From Halomarina pelagica (GTDB taxonomy: Archaea > Halobacteriota > Halobacteria > Halobacteriales > Haloarculaceae): DNA of 64,000 nt. The number at the start of each line of letters is the position of its first letter. Within the stretch, counting starts at the first letter, position 1. The position numbers and the translations under genes were made by a program. The notes under the pieces are model-generated. The model was not told the DNA's origin and searched no databases. It saw only the letters and a program-made list of their open reading frames with translations. Location of the stretch: contig NZ_CP100454.1 in NCBI RefSeq assembly GCF_024228315.1, forward strand, positions 2,480,001 to 2,544,000, written 5' to 3'. Shown here piece after piece: positions 12,478 through 20,822 of this stretch.

Positions 12478-13404
12478 ATGTTGGGAAGTGACACGAGACG
12501 GACGCTCGTATCCGTGCTGGTGATTCTCGTCGCAGTAGTCGTCGTATTCGGCTCTATGGGCGCGCTGGCCGGCCAGAACTCCGGCGGTCAGGGCACCGAT
12601 AGCGGCACGGGCGACGGAGCGAACGCGAACAACGGAAACGGAAACGGAGGCAACGGGAACGGAAACGGAAACGATGACGGCGGCGATCGCGTCGACGTGG
12701 AGGAGACGGACGACGGCGTCGACATCGAGGGCGACGGTCGGCAGATCGATCACGACGACGGCGGTGACGACGTCGACGTCGAGAGCGCCGACGATGACCT
12801 CGATTACGACACCTCCGACGACGGCGACGAGGTCGACGTCGAGAGCGACGGTCAGGAGATCGAGCAGGACGACGGTGACGCCGAGGTCGAGAACGACGAC
12901 CTCGACTTCGAGACCGACGACGACGGTGACGAGGTGGACGTCGAGAGCGACGATCTCGAGATCGAGCACGACGACCGTAGCGAGGTCGAAACCGCGGACG
13001 TGGACTACGACCGCGACGACGACGGCGACCTCGACTTCGAGAGCACCAGGGGTCCCGTCGACCTCGAATTCGATGACGACGACGTCGACGTCGAAGCCAA
13101 CGGCCTCGACATCGAGGAGGACGACGACGACCTCGAAGTCGACGACGACGACGTGGACTTCGAAAGTGACGGCGACGGTGACGTCGAGTTCGAGGACGAC
13201 GACAACGACATCGAGCAGGACGACGACGAACTGGAGGTCGACAACGACGACCTCGACTTCGAGAACGACGGCGACGGCGATCTCGAGTTCGACGACGGCG
13301 ACAACGACATCGAACAGGACGACGACGATCTCGACGTCGAGGGCGACGACGGCTTCGACATCGAGAGCGACGGCGACGACGTGGAGGTCGGCGGCGACAA
13401 CTAA
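12478..13404 (+). CDS. Secreted extremely acidic repeat protein, first of a tandem pair
   Basis: The 308-residue protein has a hydrophobic signal segment (residues 10-31, ending ALAGQ), an Asn/Gly-rich linker (34-66) and a repeat domain (71-304) made almost only of Asp, Glu, Gly, Asn and spaced hydrophobic residues. Short hydrophobic-acid-hydrophobic strands (VDV, LDY, VDF, LEF, LDV) recur about every 9 residues. From about 219 a 33-residue higher-order unit repeats (LEV at 219, LEV at 252, LDV at 285). There are no cysteines. The layout resembles a beta-roll or beta-solenoid with acidic, possibly Ca2+- or salt-binding turns, but it does not carry the exact RTX nonapeptide. The ATG at 12478 is chosen over an upstream in-frame GTG because it gives a normal signal sequence. 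Function unknown. Confidence 0.8.
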   Translation: MLGSDTRRTLVSVLVILVAVVVVFGSMGALAGQNSGGQGTDSGTGDGANANNGNGNGGNGNGNGNDDGGDRVDVEETDDGVDIEGDGRQIDHDDGGDDVDVESADDDLDYDTSDDGDEVDVESDGQEIEQDDGDAEVENDDLDFETDDDGDEVDVESDDLEIEHDDRSEVETADVDYDRDDDGDLDFESTRGPVDLEFDDDDVDVEANGLDIEEDDDDLEVDDDDVDFESDGDGDVEFEDDDNDIEQDDDELEVDNDDLDFENDGDGDLEFDDGDNDIEQDDDDLDVEGDDGFDIESDGDDVEVGGDN

Positions 13405-13417
13405 CCCGCCCCGCCTC

Positions 13418-13448
<31 letters not shown>

Positions 13449-13555
13449 CCGAACGGACGCGACGAGCGCGCCGATTTTTGGACCACTGCGGACGCGGAGT
13501 TACGCACGACCCGCAGTCGGGTTCGGAATCCGAGCGAGTAGGTTCCGCTCCACCG

Positions 13556-13612
13556 AACCCGTTAGGTGGGTAACTCTCGCCGGTCGCCGTCCAATCTCGC
13601 TACTGTCCCGCA
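13556..13612 (+). promoter_or_regulatory. Shared upstream motif of the second acidic repeat gene
   Basis: AACCCGTTAGGT (13556-13567) matches the last motif upstream of the first acidic gene (12401-12412) in all but one base. CGCTACT followed by TCCC also recurs nearby (12414 onward and 13597 onward). Two paralogous genes keeping the same upstream block supports common regulation. Confidence 0.4.
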
Positions 13613-13642
13613 TCAACAGTAGGGCTACGGAGACATTCGAAC

Positions 13643-14320
13643 ATGAGACAATCAGTGAAAGCGGTAGTCGTCGTACTCGTTACGCTGACCGTGGTGGTCA
13701 GCTTCGCCGGCGCGATCAGCGCGCAGGACGATTCGAGCGACGGCGCGGATGGTACGAACGGTGGGAACGGCGGCGGCTCCGCGGACGGAGGCGATAGCGA
13801 CGACTTCGACTTCGAGAGCACCGACGACGGCCTCGACATCGAGGGGCTCGGTTTCGAGATCAACCACGACGGCAACGACGTAGAGGTCGAGAACGCGGAC
13901 GACGACCTCGACTACGAGACCCGCGATCAGGGCGACGAGGTCGACGTCGAGAGCCGTGATAGCGAGATCGAGCAGGACAGCGACAGGACTGAAGTCGAGA
14001 ACGACGACCTCGACTACGACCGCGACGGCGACGGGAACCTCGACTTCGAGAGCGCGGACGGACCCATCGACCTCGAGTTCGACCGCGGCGACGCCGACGG
14101 CGACGTCGACATCGAGACCGACAGCGACGAGATCGAGGAGCGCGGCGGCGAACTCGAGGTGGAAGGCGACGACCTCGACTTCGAGAACGACGGCGACGGC
14201 GACGTCGAGTTCGACGACAGCGACACCGACGTCGAGCAGGACGACGACCGCCTCGAGGTGGAAGGCGACGACTTCGACCTCGAGAGCGACGGCGAGCGCG
14301 CCGACGTCGAACAGCGGTAG
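13643..14320 (+). CDS. Secreted extremely acidic repeat protein, second of the tandem pair
   Basis: This 225-residue paralogue of the preceding protein has a signal peptide (residues 6-27, ending AISAQ), a short Gly/Ser/Asp linker and the same repeat domain from about 53. The repeat order matches: both carry the block DLDxE-S-x(2)-GPxDLEFD (here near 132-147) followed by the 33-residue unit (LEV at 171 and 204, LDF at 178, FDL at 211). Residue composition is again dominated by Asp and Glu, with no Cys. The ATG at 13643 follows its own motif-bearing upstream region, so it is probably transcribed separately, although read-through is possible. Tandem duplication of one ancestor is the simplest origin. 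Confidence 0.8.
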   Translation: MRQSVKAVVVVLVTLTVVVSFAGAISAQDDSSDGADGTNGGNGGGSADGGDSDDFDFESTDDGLDIEGLGFEINHDGNDVEVENADDDLDYETRDQGDEVDVESRDSEIEQDSDRTEVENDDLDYDRDGDGNLDFESADGPIDLEFDRGDADGDVDIETDSDEIEERGGELEVEGDDLDFENDGDGDVEFDDSDTDVEQDDDRLEVEGDDFDLESDGERADVEQR

Positions 14321-14502
14321 GGATCGGTTACCCTCCACCGACTCGACGTGACGAACGCGTCGGTATCTTTTCGGTAGACTCCGGTGCCGCGAGGGGTCGA
14401 CGTCTCCCTACGACGCCCGCGACTTCGAGCGGTACGACGTGCACGTCGGGACGTCGAGATCGACCGGCGAGCGACGCGTTCGTGAGGGACGGAGTACGGG
14501 GG
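14321..14502. other. Intergenic spacer between the acidic gene and azlD
   Basis: These 182 bases hold no convincing gene. A T-rich stretch (tatcttttcgg, about 14364-14374) downstream of the acidic gene may serve as a terminator. The rest is GC-rich and has weak coding-like codon bias without a start codon. Confidence 0.4.
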
Positions 14503-14820
14503 CTAGAGCACCGCCTGGAACGCCACCAGCGCCGCGAGTCCGGTGACGATCGTCGCCAATACGCTCTCGGTGCGCCAGGCGACGAGCGCCGCCAGGACGC
14601 CCGCGAGCAGGCGGGGGGTCGAGGTCCCGCCGGGCGCGAGCGAGACGAACTCCGGCGCGACGAGCGCCGCGAGCACCGCCGCGGGGACGAACGACAGCGC
14701 CCAGCGGACGCGCGGCGGGACGGTGTCGACGCGCTCGAACAGGAGGAAGAACGACAGCCGGATGGCGAACGTCCCGAGGCCCGCGGCGAGGATGACGAGC
14801 CAGAGTTCGAGGTCGGTCAC
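14503..14820 (-). CDS. azlD: AzlD-family branched-chain amino-acid transport protein
   Basis: The 105-residue hydrophobic protein has four predicted membrane spans (about 3-25, 38-55, 64-82, 84-104) and the typical AzlD N-terminus WLVILAAGLGTFAIRLSFF. With AzlC it forms an exporter for branched-chain amino acids or analogues. The GTG start at 14820 overlaps the azlC stop codon (GTGA), so the two are translationally coupled. No other start fits the family length. Confidence 0.9.
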   Translation of the reverse strand: MTDLELWLVILAAGLGTFAIRLSFFLLFERVDTVPPRVRWALSFVPAAVLAALVAPEFVSLAPGGTSTPRLLAGVLAALVAWRTESVLATIVTGLAALVAFQAVL

Positions 14821-15500
14821 TCCGCGATCACCTCCGCGAGCATCCCGCCGCCGATCCCGCAGAGCGCGCCGACGATGAGCCCGAGGTTGAACGGCACCCC
14901 CGCCCCCAGCACGGCGACGCCCCCGCCGACGGCGGCCGCCGCGGCCGTGCTCCGCCCCTCGATGGCGGGCACGAGCAGCGCGAGGAAGGTGAGCGGCACG
15001 GCGAAGTCGAGCGGGATCGACTCGGGAACGGCGGCCCCGGCGACGATGCCGATCACGGTACACGCCTGCCAGACGACCCACAGCGGCAGCGCCGTGCCGA
15101 GGTAGTACCACGGGCGCGAGGCCGGGTCGTCGTCGCCGAAGCGCGTCACCGACAGGGCGTACGCGTGGTCGGTCAGCAGGTAGGCGAGCGGCAGTCGGGC
15201 GAGCGTCCGCATCCGGTCGAAGTAGGGCGCGATCGAGGCGCTGTACATCGTCATCCGGAGGTTGACGACGAGCACCGTCGCGATCACCACCGCCGCCGGT
15301 GCGCCGTTCTCGACGAGGTCGATGGCCGCGAGCTGGGAGGCTCCCGCGAAGATGAACACCGACATTCCGAGCGCCTGCATCGGGGTGATGCCCACCGCGA
15401 CGGCGGCCGCACCCGCGAGCAGACCGAACGGCACGATGCCGACCGTGATGGGCGCGGTGGCTCGCGCTCCCGCGAGGAACGACGCCCGGCGAGCAGTCAT
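14817..15500 (-). CDS. azlC: AzlC-family branched-chain amino-acid permease
   Basis: The 227-residue membrane protein carries the family signatures PITVGIVPFGLLAG near the N-terminus and FIFAGASQLAAIDL in the first third, with seven or eight hydrophobic spans. It is the large subunit of the AzlCD exporter. The ATG at 15500 fits the family length. It is upstream of azlD and overlaps it by four bases. Confidence 0.92.
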   Translation of the reverse strand: MTARRASFLAGARATAPITVGIVPFGLLAGAAAVAVGITPMQALGMSVFIFAGASQLAAIDLVENGAPAAVVIATVLVVNLRMTMYSASIAPYFDRMRTLARLPLAYLLTDHAYALSVTRFGDDDPASRPWYYLGTALPLWVVWQACTVIGIVAGAAVPESIPLDFAVPLTFLALLVPAIEGRSTAAAAAVGGGVAVLGAGVPFNLGLIVGALCGIGGGMLAEVIAE

Positions 15501-15625
15501 GTCCGGAGGTCGGTGGATCGGGTGTAAATCGCGTTCGATTTCGCCCTCGATCGGACCGGTTCGGCGAGCGGTTCGAGCGGCCGCATCGACGTCCGGCCGC
15601 CGGTCGCGTCGGCGGTCGGGGCGCG

Positions 15626-16774
15626 CTACGCGACGTTCCGTTCCTCGACCAGCTCCCCCCGCTCGAAGCGGTCGCTCCCGAGCGCCGAGACGTCGACGAG
15701 CGACGCCTCGCCGTCGAACGCGAGTTCGGCCACGACCTGCCCCGTCGCGGGCGCGTGCTGGAAGCCGTGGCCGGAGAACCCGACGGCGTTGACGAACCCC
15801 GGGAGCGTCTCCTCCACGATCGGGTGATGATCGGGCGTCACGGCGTAGAGGCCGGCCCAGCCGCGCCTGACGCGCGTCTCCGGACCGAAGTAGCGCGCCG
15901 CGTCGCCCGCCCGCTCGACGGCGGTCCTCGCCCAGTCCAGGTCGAACGAGCGCCGGTACGCGTCGGGGTCCCGATCGGGGTCGTCGGCCGAGAAGTGCCC
16001 GCCGACCAGCGCCGCGCCCTCGCGCTCGGGCCGGAAGTACGCGCCCGCGTCGAGGTCGATCGTCAGCGGGACCGACTCGGGGACGGGCGTCTCGGGGTCG
16101 ACGACGAGCAGCTGTCGCCGTCTCGGTGCCACCGGCAGGTCGACGCCCGCCGTCGCGGCGACCGCGCGCGCCCACGGGCCGGCGGCGTTCACCACGAGAT
16201 CCGCGTCGAGCCGTCCCGCGTCGGTCTCCGCGCCGACCACCGCGTCGCCGTCGCGCCGGATCGCCGTCACCGCGGTCCTCGTCCGGATCTCGGCCCCCGC
16301 CTCGCTCGCGGCGCGCGCGAACCCCTGGAGCGCGAGGTGCGGGTCGGCGAACCCGTCGGTCGGGGAGTACGTCGCCAGCCGGAACGCCTCGGCGCGGAGT
16401 TCCGGACAGTGCTCGCGGGCGTCGTCGGGATCGAGCACGCGGCTCGGGACGCCGAGGTCGTTCTGCATCGCGACCTGCTCGCGGAACGCGTCGGCGGTCG
16501 ACGGCTCTCGCGCGAGAAACAGGTAGCCGGGTCGCCGGTAGGCCAGTTCCGTATCGAACGCCCCCTCGAAGGTGCGCCAGACCGCCACGCTCGCGAGCGA
16601 CAGCTCGACGTTGATCGGGGTGGAGAACTGCGCCCGGATGCCGCCGGCCGAGCGCTCCGTGCTCCCGCCGCCGAGCGACCCCTTCTCGCAGACGACGACC
16701 GCCGCGCCCCGTTCGGCGAGGTAGTACGCCGACGCGAGCCCGACGATCCCTCCGCCGACGACTACGGCGTCCAT
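15626..16774 (-). CDS. FAD-dependent amine/amino-acid oxidoreductase (DAO family)
   Basis: The 382-residue protein begins with the dinucleotide motif VVVGGGIVGLASAYYLAERG followed by an acidic strand end (CEK), and later shows ERSAGGIRAQF and the C-terminal FAD contact VGFSGHGFQHAP seen in sarcosine- and glycine-oxidase-like enzymes. Such enzymes oxidise N-methylated or D-amino acids and release H2O2 or pass electrons on. The substrate is not known. The start at 16774 places the motif at residue 3. An open frame upstream is ignored for this reason. It is divergent from the cyclodeaminase-family gene, 79 bp away. Confidence 0.88.
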   Translation of the reverse strand: MDAVVVGGGIVGLASAYYLAERGAAVVVCEKGSLGGGSTERSAGGIRAQFSTPINVELSLASVAVWRTFEGAFDTELAYRRPGYLFLAREPSTADAFREQVAMQNDLGVPSRVLDPDDAREHCPELRAEAFRLATYSPTDGFADPHLALQGFARAASEAGAEIRTRTAVTAIRRDGDAVVGAETDAGRLDADLVVNAAGPWARAVAATAGVDLPVAPRRRQLLVVDPETPVPESVPLTIDLDAGAYFRPEREGAALVGGHFSADDPDRDPDAYRRSFDLDWARTAVERAGDAARYFGPETRVRRGWAGLYAVTPDHHPIVEETLPGFVNAVGFSGHGFQHAPATGQVVAELAFDGEASLVDVSALGSDRFERGELVEERNVA

Positions 16775-16853
16775 GGGCGATGATCCCCACGGCGGACGAT
16801 AAGTGTGGCGCGCCGTCCCCAAGAGCTAACCCCCGATCCTCGATACTCGGGAC

Positions 16854-17828
16854 ATGGTACGCGTCCTCTCGGACGACGACGTGTCGGCCGTCCTCGACCT
16901 CGGCGACCTCCTCCCGGTCGTCGCCGACGCCTTCCGGAAGCAGGGCGAGGGGGCCGTAGAGCGCCCCGAGCGACCGCACTTCCCCGTCGGGGCCGGCCTC
17001 GACGGTCCCGAGCCGCTCGGGACGGGGCTGGTGATGCCCGCCTACGTGCACGGGGCGGCCCACTACGCGACGAAGCTCGTGGGCGTCCACGAGAGCAACG
17101 CCGAACGTGGCCTGCCGACCGTGAACGCGGCGATCGCGCTCACCGCCGCGGACACCGGCCGGCCCACCGCGCTCCTGGCGGGGACGCGCGTCACGAACGC
17201 CCGAACCGGCTGTATCGGCGGGCTGGCCGCGCGCGAACTCGCGAACCGCCCCGTGTGCCTGGGCGTCCTCGGGGCGGGCGCGCAGGCGCGCTGGCAGGTC
17301 CGCGCGATCGCCGCCGCGACGGGCGTCGAGCGCGTCCGGATCTACTCGCCGAGCGAGTCCCGGGAACGCTGCGCGGCCGACCTGCGCGCGGAACTCGCGA
17401 CCGACGTGACGGCGGTCGGCGCGCCCGCGGCCGCCGTCGAGGAGGCGACGGTCGTCGTCACGGCCACGACGGCGACGGAGCCGGTCTTCCCGGGCGACGC
17501 GCTCGCGCCGGGGGCGCTCGTCGTCGCGGTCGGCGCGTACACCAGCGAGATGCAGGAACTCGACCCGCGGACGGTAGAGCGCGCGGCGCGCGTCTTCGCC
17601 GACGTCCCGGAGGAGGCGGCCGTGACCGGCGACGCGCGCGCCGCGGGGCTCGCCGCGGCCGACTTCGTCCCGTTCTCGTCCGTGCTGACGGGCGAATCGG
17701 GCCGCGAGCGCGAGGAGGAGATCCTGGTCGTCGAGAGCGTCGGGTCTGCGGTGCTCGACGCGGCCGCCGCGGAGCACGTCTTCGAACGGGCGCGCGAGGC
17801 CGGGCGGGGGACGACCGTGCCGCTCTGA
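16854..17828 (+). CDS. Ornithine cyclodeaminase / alanine dehydrogenase family protein
   Basis: The 324-residue protein shows the mu-crystallin-family layout: an N-terminal substrate domain (VRVLSDDDVSAVLDL), the conserved ATKLVGVHESNAERGLPT region, and a Rossmann domain with GVLGAGAQARWQV near 138-150. Archaeal members include NAD-dependent alanine dehydrogenase. Others make proline from ornithine or reduce cyclic imines. The divergent pairing with an amino-acid oxidase suggests amino-acid turnover but does not settle the substrate. Confidence 0.85.
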   Translation: MVRVLSDDDVSAVLDLGDLLPVVADAFRKQGEGAVERPERPHFPVGAGLDGPEPLGTGLVMPAYVHGAAHYATKLVGVHESNAERGLPTVNAAIALTAADTGRPTALLAGTRVTNARTGCIGGLAARELANRPVCLGVLGAGAQARWQVRAIAAATGVERVRIYSPSESRERCAADLRAELATDVTAVGAPAAAVEEATVVVTATTATEPVFPGDALAPGALVVAVGAYTSEMQELDPRTVERAARVFADVPEEAAVTGDARAAGLAAADFVPFSSVLTGESGREREEEILVVESVGSAVLDAAAAEHVFERAREAGRGTTVPL

Positions 17829-17834
17829 GCGGCG

Positions 17835-18320
17835 CTACTCGCGCCTCCGAACGGCGAAGGGGCTCTCGCGCTCCGTCCACCGCCACCCCGGAAGGCGGGT
17901 CTGGAAACCGGCGGCGAGCGCCGCGTCGAGGTCGTCGAGGCCCGCCCGTCCCTCGCCGTGGACGTGGATGTCCGCGTAGTGGAAGGTGGCCTCCGCGAGC
18001 AGCGCGAGGGGCTGGCCGCCGGCGATGGTCGCGGCCAGTTCGCGCCCGAGGAACTCGTCGACGACGAAGCCGGGGTAGTCGCCCGGCACGTCGATCGCGC
18101 GGAGGAGGGCGACGAACGCCGCGACGTTCACCGCGCGGTCGCCGTCGGCGAAGACGACCGCCACCTCCTCGCGGTACTGCTCCCCGGTGACGGGCGCGAC
18201 CTCGGTGTCGAACGCTTCGCCGAGCGACCGGCGCACCTCGGTGATGAGGGGGGCGATCGGGCGCTCGCGGACGAACTCGTACTCCTCGCGGACGCGTTCG
18301 GGGGTCAGGTCGAGGTGCAT
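17835..18320 (-). CDS. Conserved haloarchaeal protein of unknown function, 161 aa
   Basis: The acidic soluble protein starts MHLDLTPERVREEYEF, has helical N- and C-terminal thirds and a central mixed alpha/beta segment (EEVAVVFADGDRAVNVAAFVALLRA). No membrane span, cysteine cluster or catalytic motif is visible. The ATG at 18320 lies 45-50 bp after a strong TTATAA box (18364-18370). It converges on the cyclodeaminase-family gene with six bases between stops. I do not recognise the family. Confidence 0.7.
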   Translation of the reverse strand: MHLDLTPERVREEYEFVRERPIAPLITEVRRSLGEAFDTEVAPVTGEQYREEVAVVFADGDRAVNVAAFVALLRAIDVPGDYPGFVVDEFLGRELAATIAGGQPLALLAEATFHYADIHVHGEGRAGLDDLDAALAAGFQTRLPGWRWTERESPFAVRRRE

Positions 18321-18363
18321 ACTGCCGCCTTCGTCGCGGCCCGACGTGTCCTTTGCGAAGGCT

Positions 18364-18370
18364 TTTATAA
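18364..18370. promoter_or_regulatory. TATA box between two divergent genes
   Basis: GCTTTTATAATG at about 18361-18372 contains a near-symmetric TTTATAA/TTATAAA. On the minus strand it would start a transcript about 18-20 nt before the gene at 18320. On the plus strand it is some 170 bp before fttA and would give a long leader, so fttA may use another site. Confidence 0.45.
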
Positions 18371-18542
18371 TGACGGGGATATAGGGCCAGGTAACGCGGG
18401 TTTTCCGAGCCGTTACCGCGGCACGAGTGCCTAGCATGACGTCCTGTTTCGTTCCGACACTGGTCCCGACCCTCGTTCGCCGGACGAACGCCGGCGAATC
18501 GAGTGACGACGTGCGCCGGAACCCCGCCCCTTCGAGTGACCT

Positions 18543-20459
18543 ATGAGCACGGTAGAGAAGCAACTCGACACGTTGAAGGCAGAGATTACAGAGGAGGTCC
18601 CCAGCGACATTTCCATCTCCGACGTCACCTACGAGGGACCGGAGCTGGTCATCTACACGCGCGATCCGAAGCGGTTCGCGCGGAACGGTGACCTGATCCG
18701 GACGCTCGCGGGGAAGCTGCGAAAGCGCATCACGGTCCGTCCGGACCCCGACGTGCTCTCGCGCCCCGCCGACGCCGAGGAGCAGATCCGCTCGGTCATC
18801 CCCGAGGAGGCGGGGGTCACCGACCTCGACTTCCACGCCGACACCGGCGAGGTGGTCATCGAGGCCCAGAAGCCGGGGATGGTCATCGGGCGGCACGGCT
18901 CGACCCTCCGCGAGATCACCCAGCGCGTCGGCTGGACCCCCGAGGTGGTCCGCACGCCGCCCATCGAGTCGTCGACGGTCTCGAACGTGCGGAACTTCCT
19001 GAAGCAGGAGCGCGACGAGCGCCGCGACATCCTCGAGCGGGTGGGTCGGCAGATCCACCGCAAACAGCTCTCGAACGAGGAGTGGGTGCGCATCTCGACG
19101 CTCGGCTGCTGTCGGGAGGTGGGACGCGCGAGCTTCATCCTCTCGACGCCGGAGACGCGCATCCTCGTCGACTGCGGCGACAAGCCCGGCTCCGACGACG
19201 TGCCGTACCTCCAGGTGCCCGAGGCGCTCGGGTCGGGCGCGAACTCGCTCGACGCGGTCGTCCTGACCCACGCCCACCTCGACCACTCGGCGCTCGTCCC
19301 GCTCCTGTTCAAGTACGGCTACGACGGGCCGATCTACTGCACCGAACCGACCCGCGACCTGATGGGACTGCTGACGCTCGACTACCTCGACGTCGCCGCG
19401 AAGGAGGGGCGCACCCCGCCGTATCAGTCCGAGATGGTCCGCGAGGCGATCAAGCACACAATCCCCCTCGAGTACGGCGACGTGACCGACATCGCCCCGG
19501 ACGTGAAGCTCACGTTCCACAACGCCGGGCACATCCTCGGGAGCGCGGTGAGCCACTTCCACATCGGCGACGGCCTCTACAACGTCGCGTTCTCGGGCGA
19601 CATCCACTACAAGGACACCCGCCTGTTCAACGGGGCGGTCAACGAGTTCCCCCGCGTGGAGACGCTCGTCCTCGAGTCCACCTACGGCGGTCGCAACGAC
19701 TACCAGACCGACCAGGAGGACTCAGAGCGGAAGCTGGTCGAGGTCATCAACCGGATCTACGACGAGGGCGGGAAGGTGCTCATCCCCGCGTTCGCCGTCG
19801 GGCGCTCCCAGGAGATCATGCTCGTCATCGAGGAGGCGATGCGGACGGGGAAGATCCCCGAGATGCCCGTCCACCTCGACGGGATGATCTGGGAGGCGAC
19901 GGCCATCCACACGACCTACCCCGAGTACCTCCGCGACGACCTCCGCGACCGCATCTTCCACGAGGACGAGAACCCCTTCCTCTCGCCGCAGTTCAACCAC
20001 ATCGACGGCGGCGAGGAGGAGCGCCAGGAGATCGCCGACGGCGACCAGTGCATCATCCTCTCGACCTCCGGCATGGTCACCGGCGGCCCCATCATGTCCT
20101 GGCTCGAACACGTCGGTCCGGACCCCAAGTCGACGATGGTCTTCGTCGGCTACCAGGCCCAGGGGACGCTCGGTCGCCGCATCCAGAACGGCTGGGACGA
20201 GATCCCGATCAACGGCTACGGCGGCCGCGCGAACACGCTACAGCTGAAACTCGACGTGGAGACCGTCGACGGCTTCTCCGGCCACGCGGACCGCAACGGC
20301 CTGATGAACTTCGTGCGGACGATGAACCCGCGCCCCGAGAAGGTGCTCTGCGTCCACGGCGACGAGGGCAGCGTCCAGGACCTCTCCTCGGCGCTCTACC
20401 ACGAGTTCAACATGCGGACCTTCGCGCCGAAGAACCTCGAGACGTTCCGGTTCAAGTAG
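18543..20459 (+). CDS. fttA: KH-domain beta-CASP ribonuclease, archaeal transcription terminator aCPSF1/FttA
   Basis: FttA/aCPSF1 cleaves nascent RNA at U-rich ends and releases archaeal RNA polymerase. The 638-residue protein has two N-terminal KH domains (about 1-145, with the RNA-binding loop PGMVIGRHGST), then a metallo-beta-lactamase domain with THAHLDHS (His243, His245, Asp247, His248), the further ligand regions FHNAGHILGSA and FSGDIH, an inserted beta-CASP domain, and the C-terminal histidines in GFSGHADRNG and VHGDEG. Length and order match the family. The upstream 200 bp gives a possible long leader. It is one of the most certain calls here. Confidence 0.97.
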   Translation: MSTVEKQLDTLKAEITEEVPSDISISDVTYEGPELVIYTRDPKRFARNGDLIRTLAGKLRKRITVRPDPDVLSRPADAEEQIRSVIPEEAGVTDLDFHADTGEVVIEAQKPGMVIGRHGSTLREITQRVGWTPEVVRTPPIESSTVSNVRNFLKQERDERRDILERVGRQIHRKQLSNEEWVRISTLGCCREVGRASFILSTPETRILVDCGDKPGSDDVPYLQVPEALGSGANSLDAVVLTHAHLDHSALVPLLFKYGYDGPIYCTEPTRDLMGLLTLDYLDVAAKEGRTPPYQSEMVREAIKHTIPLEYGDVTDIAPDVKLTFHNAGHILGSAVSHFHIGDGLYNVAFSGDIHYKDTRLFNGAVNEFPRVETLVLESTYGGRNDYQTDQEDSERKLVEVINRIYDEGGKVLIPAFAVGRSQEIMLVIEEAMRTGKIPEMPVHLDGMIWEATAIHTTYPEYLRDDLRDRIFHEDENPFLSPQFNHIDGGEEERQEIADGDQCIILSTSGMVTGGPIMSWLEHVGPDPKSTMVFVGYQAQGTLGRRIQNGWDEIPINGYGGRANTLQLKLDVETVDGFSGHADRNGLMNFVRTMNPRPEKVLCVHGDEGSVQDLSSALYHEFNMRTFAPKNLETFRFK

Positions 20460-20514
20460 CTCGGCTCCGGACCTCTCGGATGGATTCATACGGGTTCGTG
20501 ATCTATAGGGAGAC

Positions 20515-20670
20515 ATGGCAGACACCGACGACGCCCTGCGGACGTTCCTCCGGCGGGCCGACGAGATCATCCACGAGTACGACAACGGCTACATGGACGC
20601 CGACGCCGCCATGAGCGCGATGGAGACCTACGTCGAGGACCTGCGCGAGACCGTCGACGGCGACGGCTGA
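20515..20670 (+). CDS. Small acidic protein, 51 aa
   Basis: This short gene 55 bp after fttA encodes MADTDDALRTFLRRADEIIH and then a helical, strongly acidic remainder ending DGDG. It has no membrane span or cysteine. Codon use (C or G in nearly every third position) agrees with a real gene, and CTATAG at about 20502-20507 lies just upstream. Possibly a small haloarchaeal regulator or adaptor. Function unknown. Confidence 0.6.
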   Translation: MADTDDALRTFLRRADEIIHEYDNGYMDADAAMSAMETYVEDLRETVDGDG

Positions 20671-20822
20671 GGCGGCCGCCGACGCGCCGGTGGCCTCGAC
20701 CGCGCCGGCGTCGAACGGGGCGATCGCTGTCGCGACCCCACGACGACCGCCGACGGGCTGACTCTCACGGCGACCGACGGGTGGGCGAACGCGCATGGCG
20801 CTCGCGCCCGTACAGACGGTCG

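Noticed and set aside
14391-14480. Possible coding remnant (YDARDFERYDVHVG) before azlD
   Set aside because: The frame has no start codon, runs into antisense azlD and matches no family that I can name.
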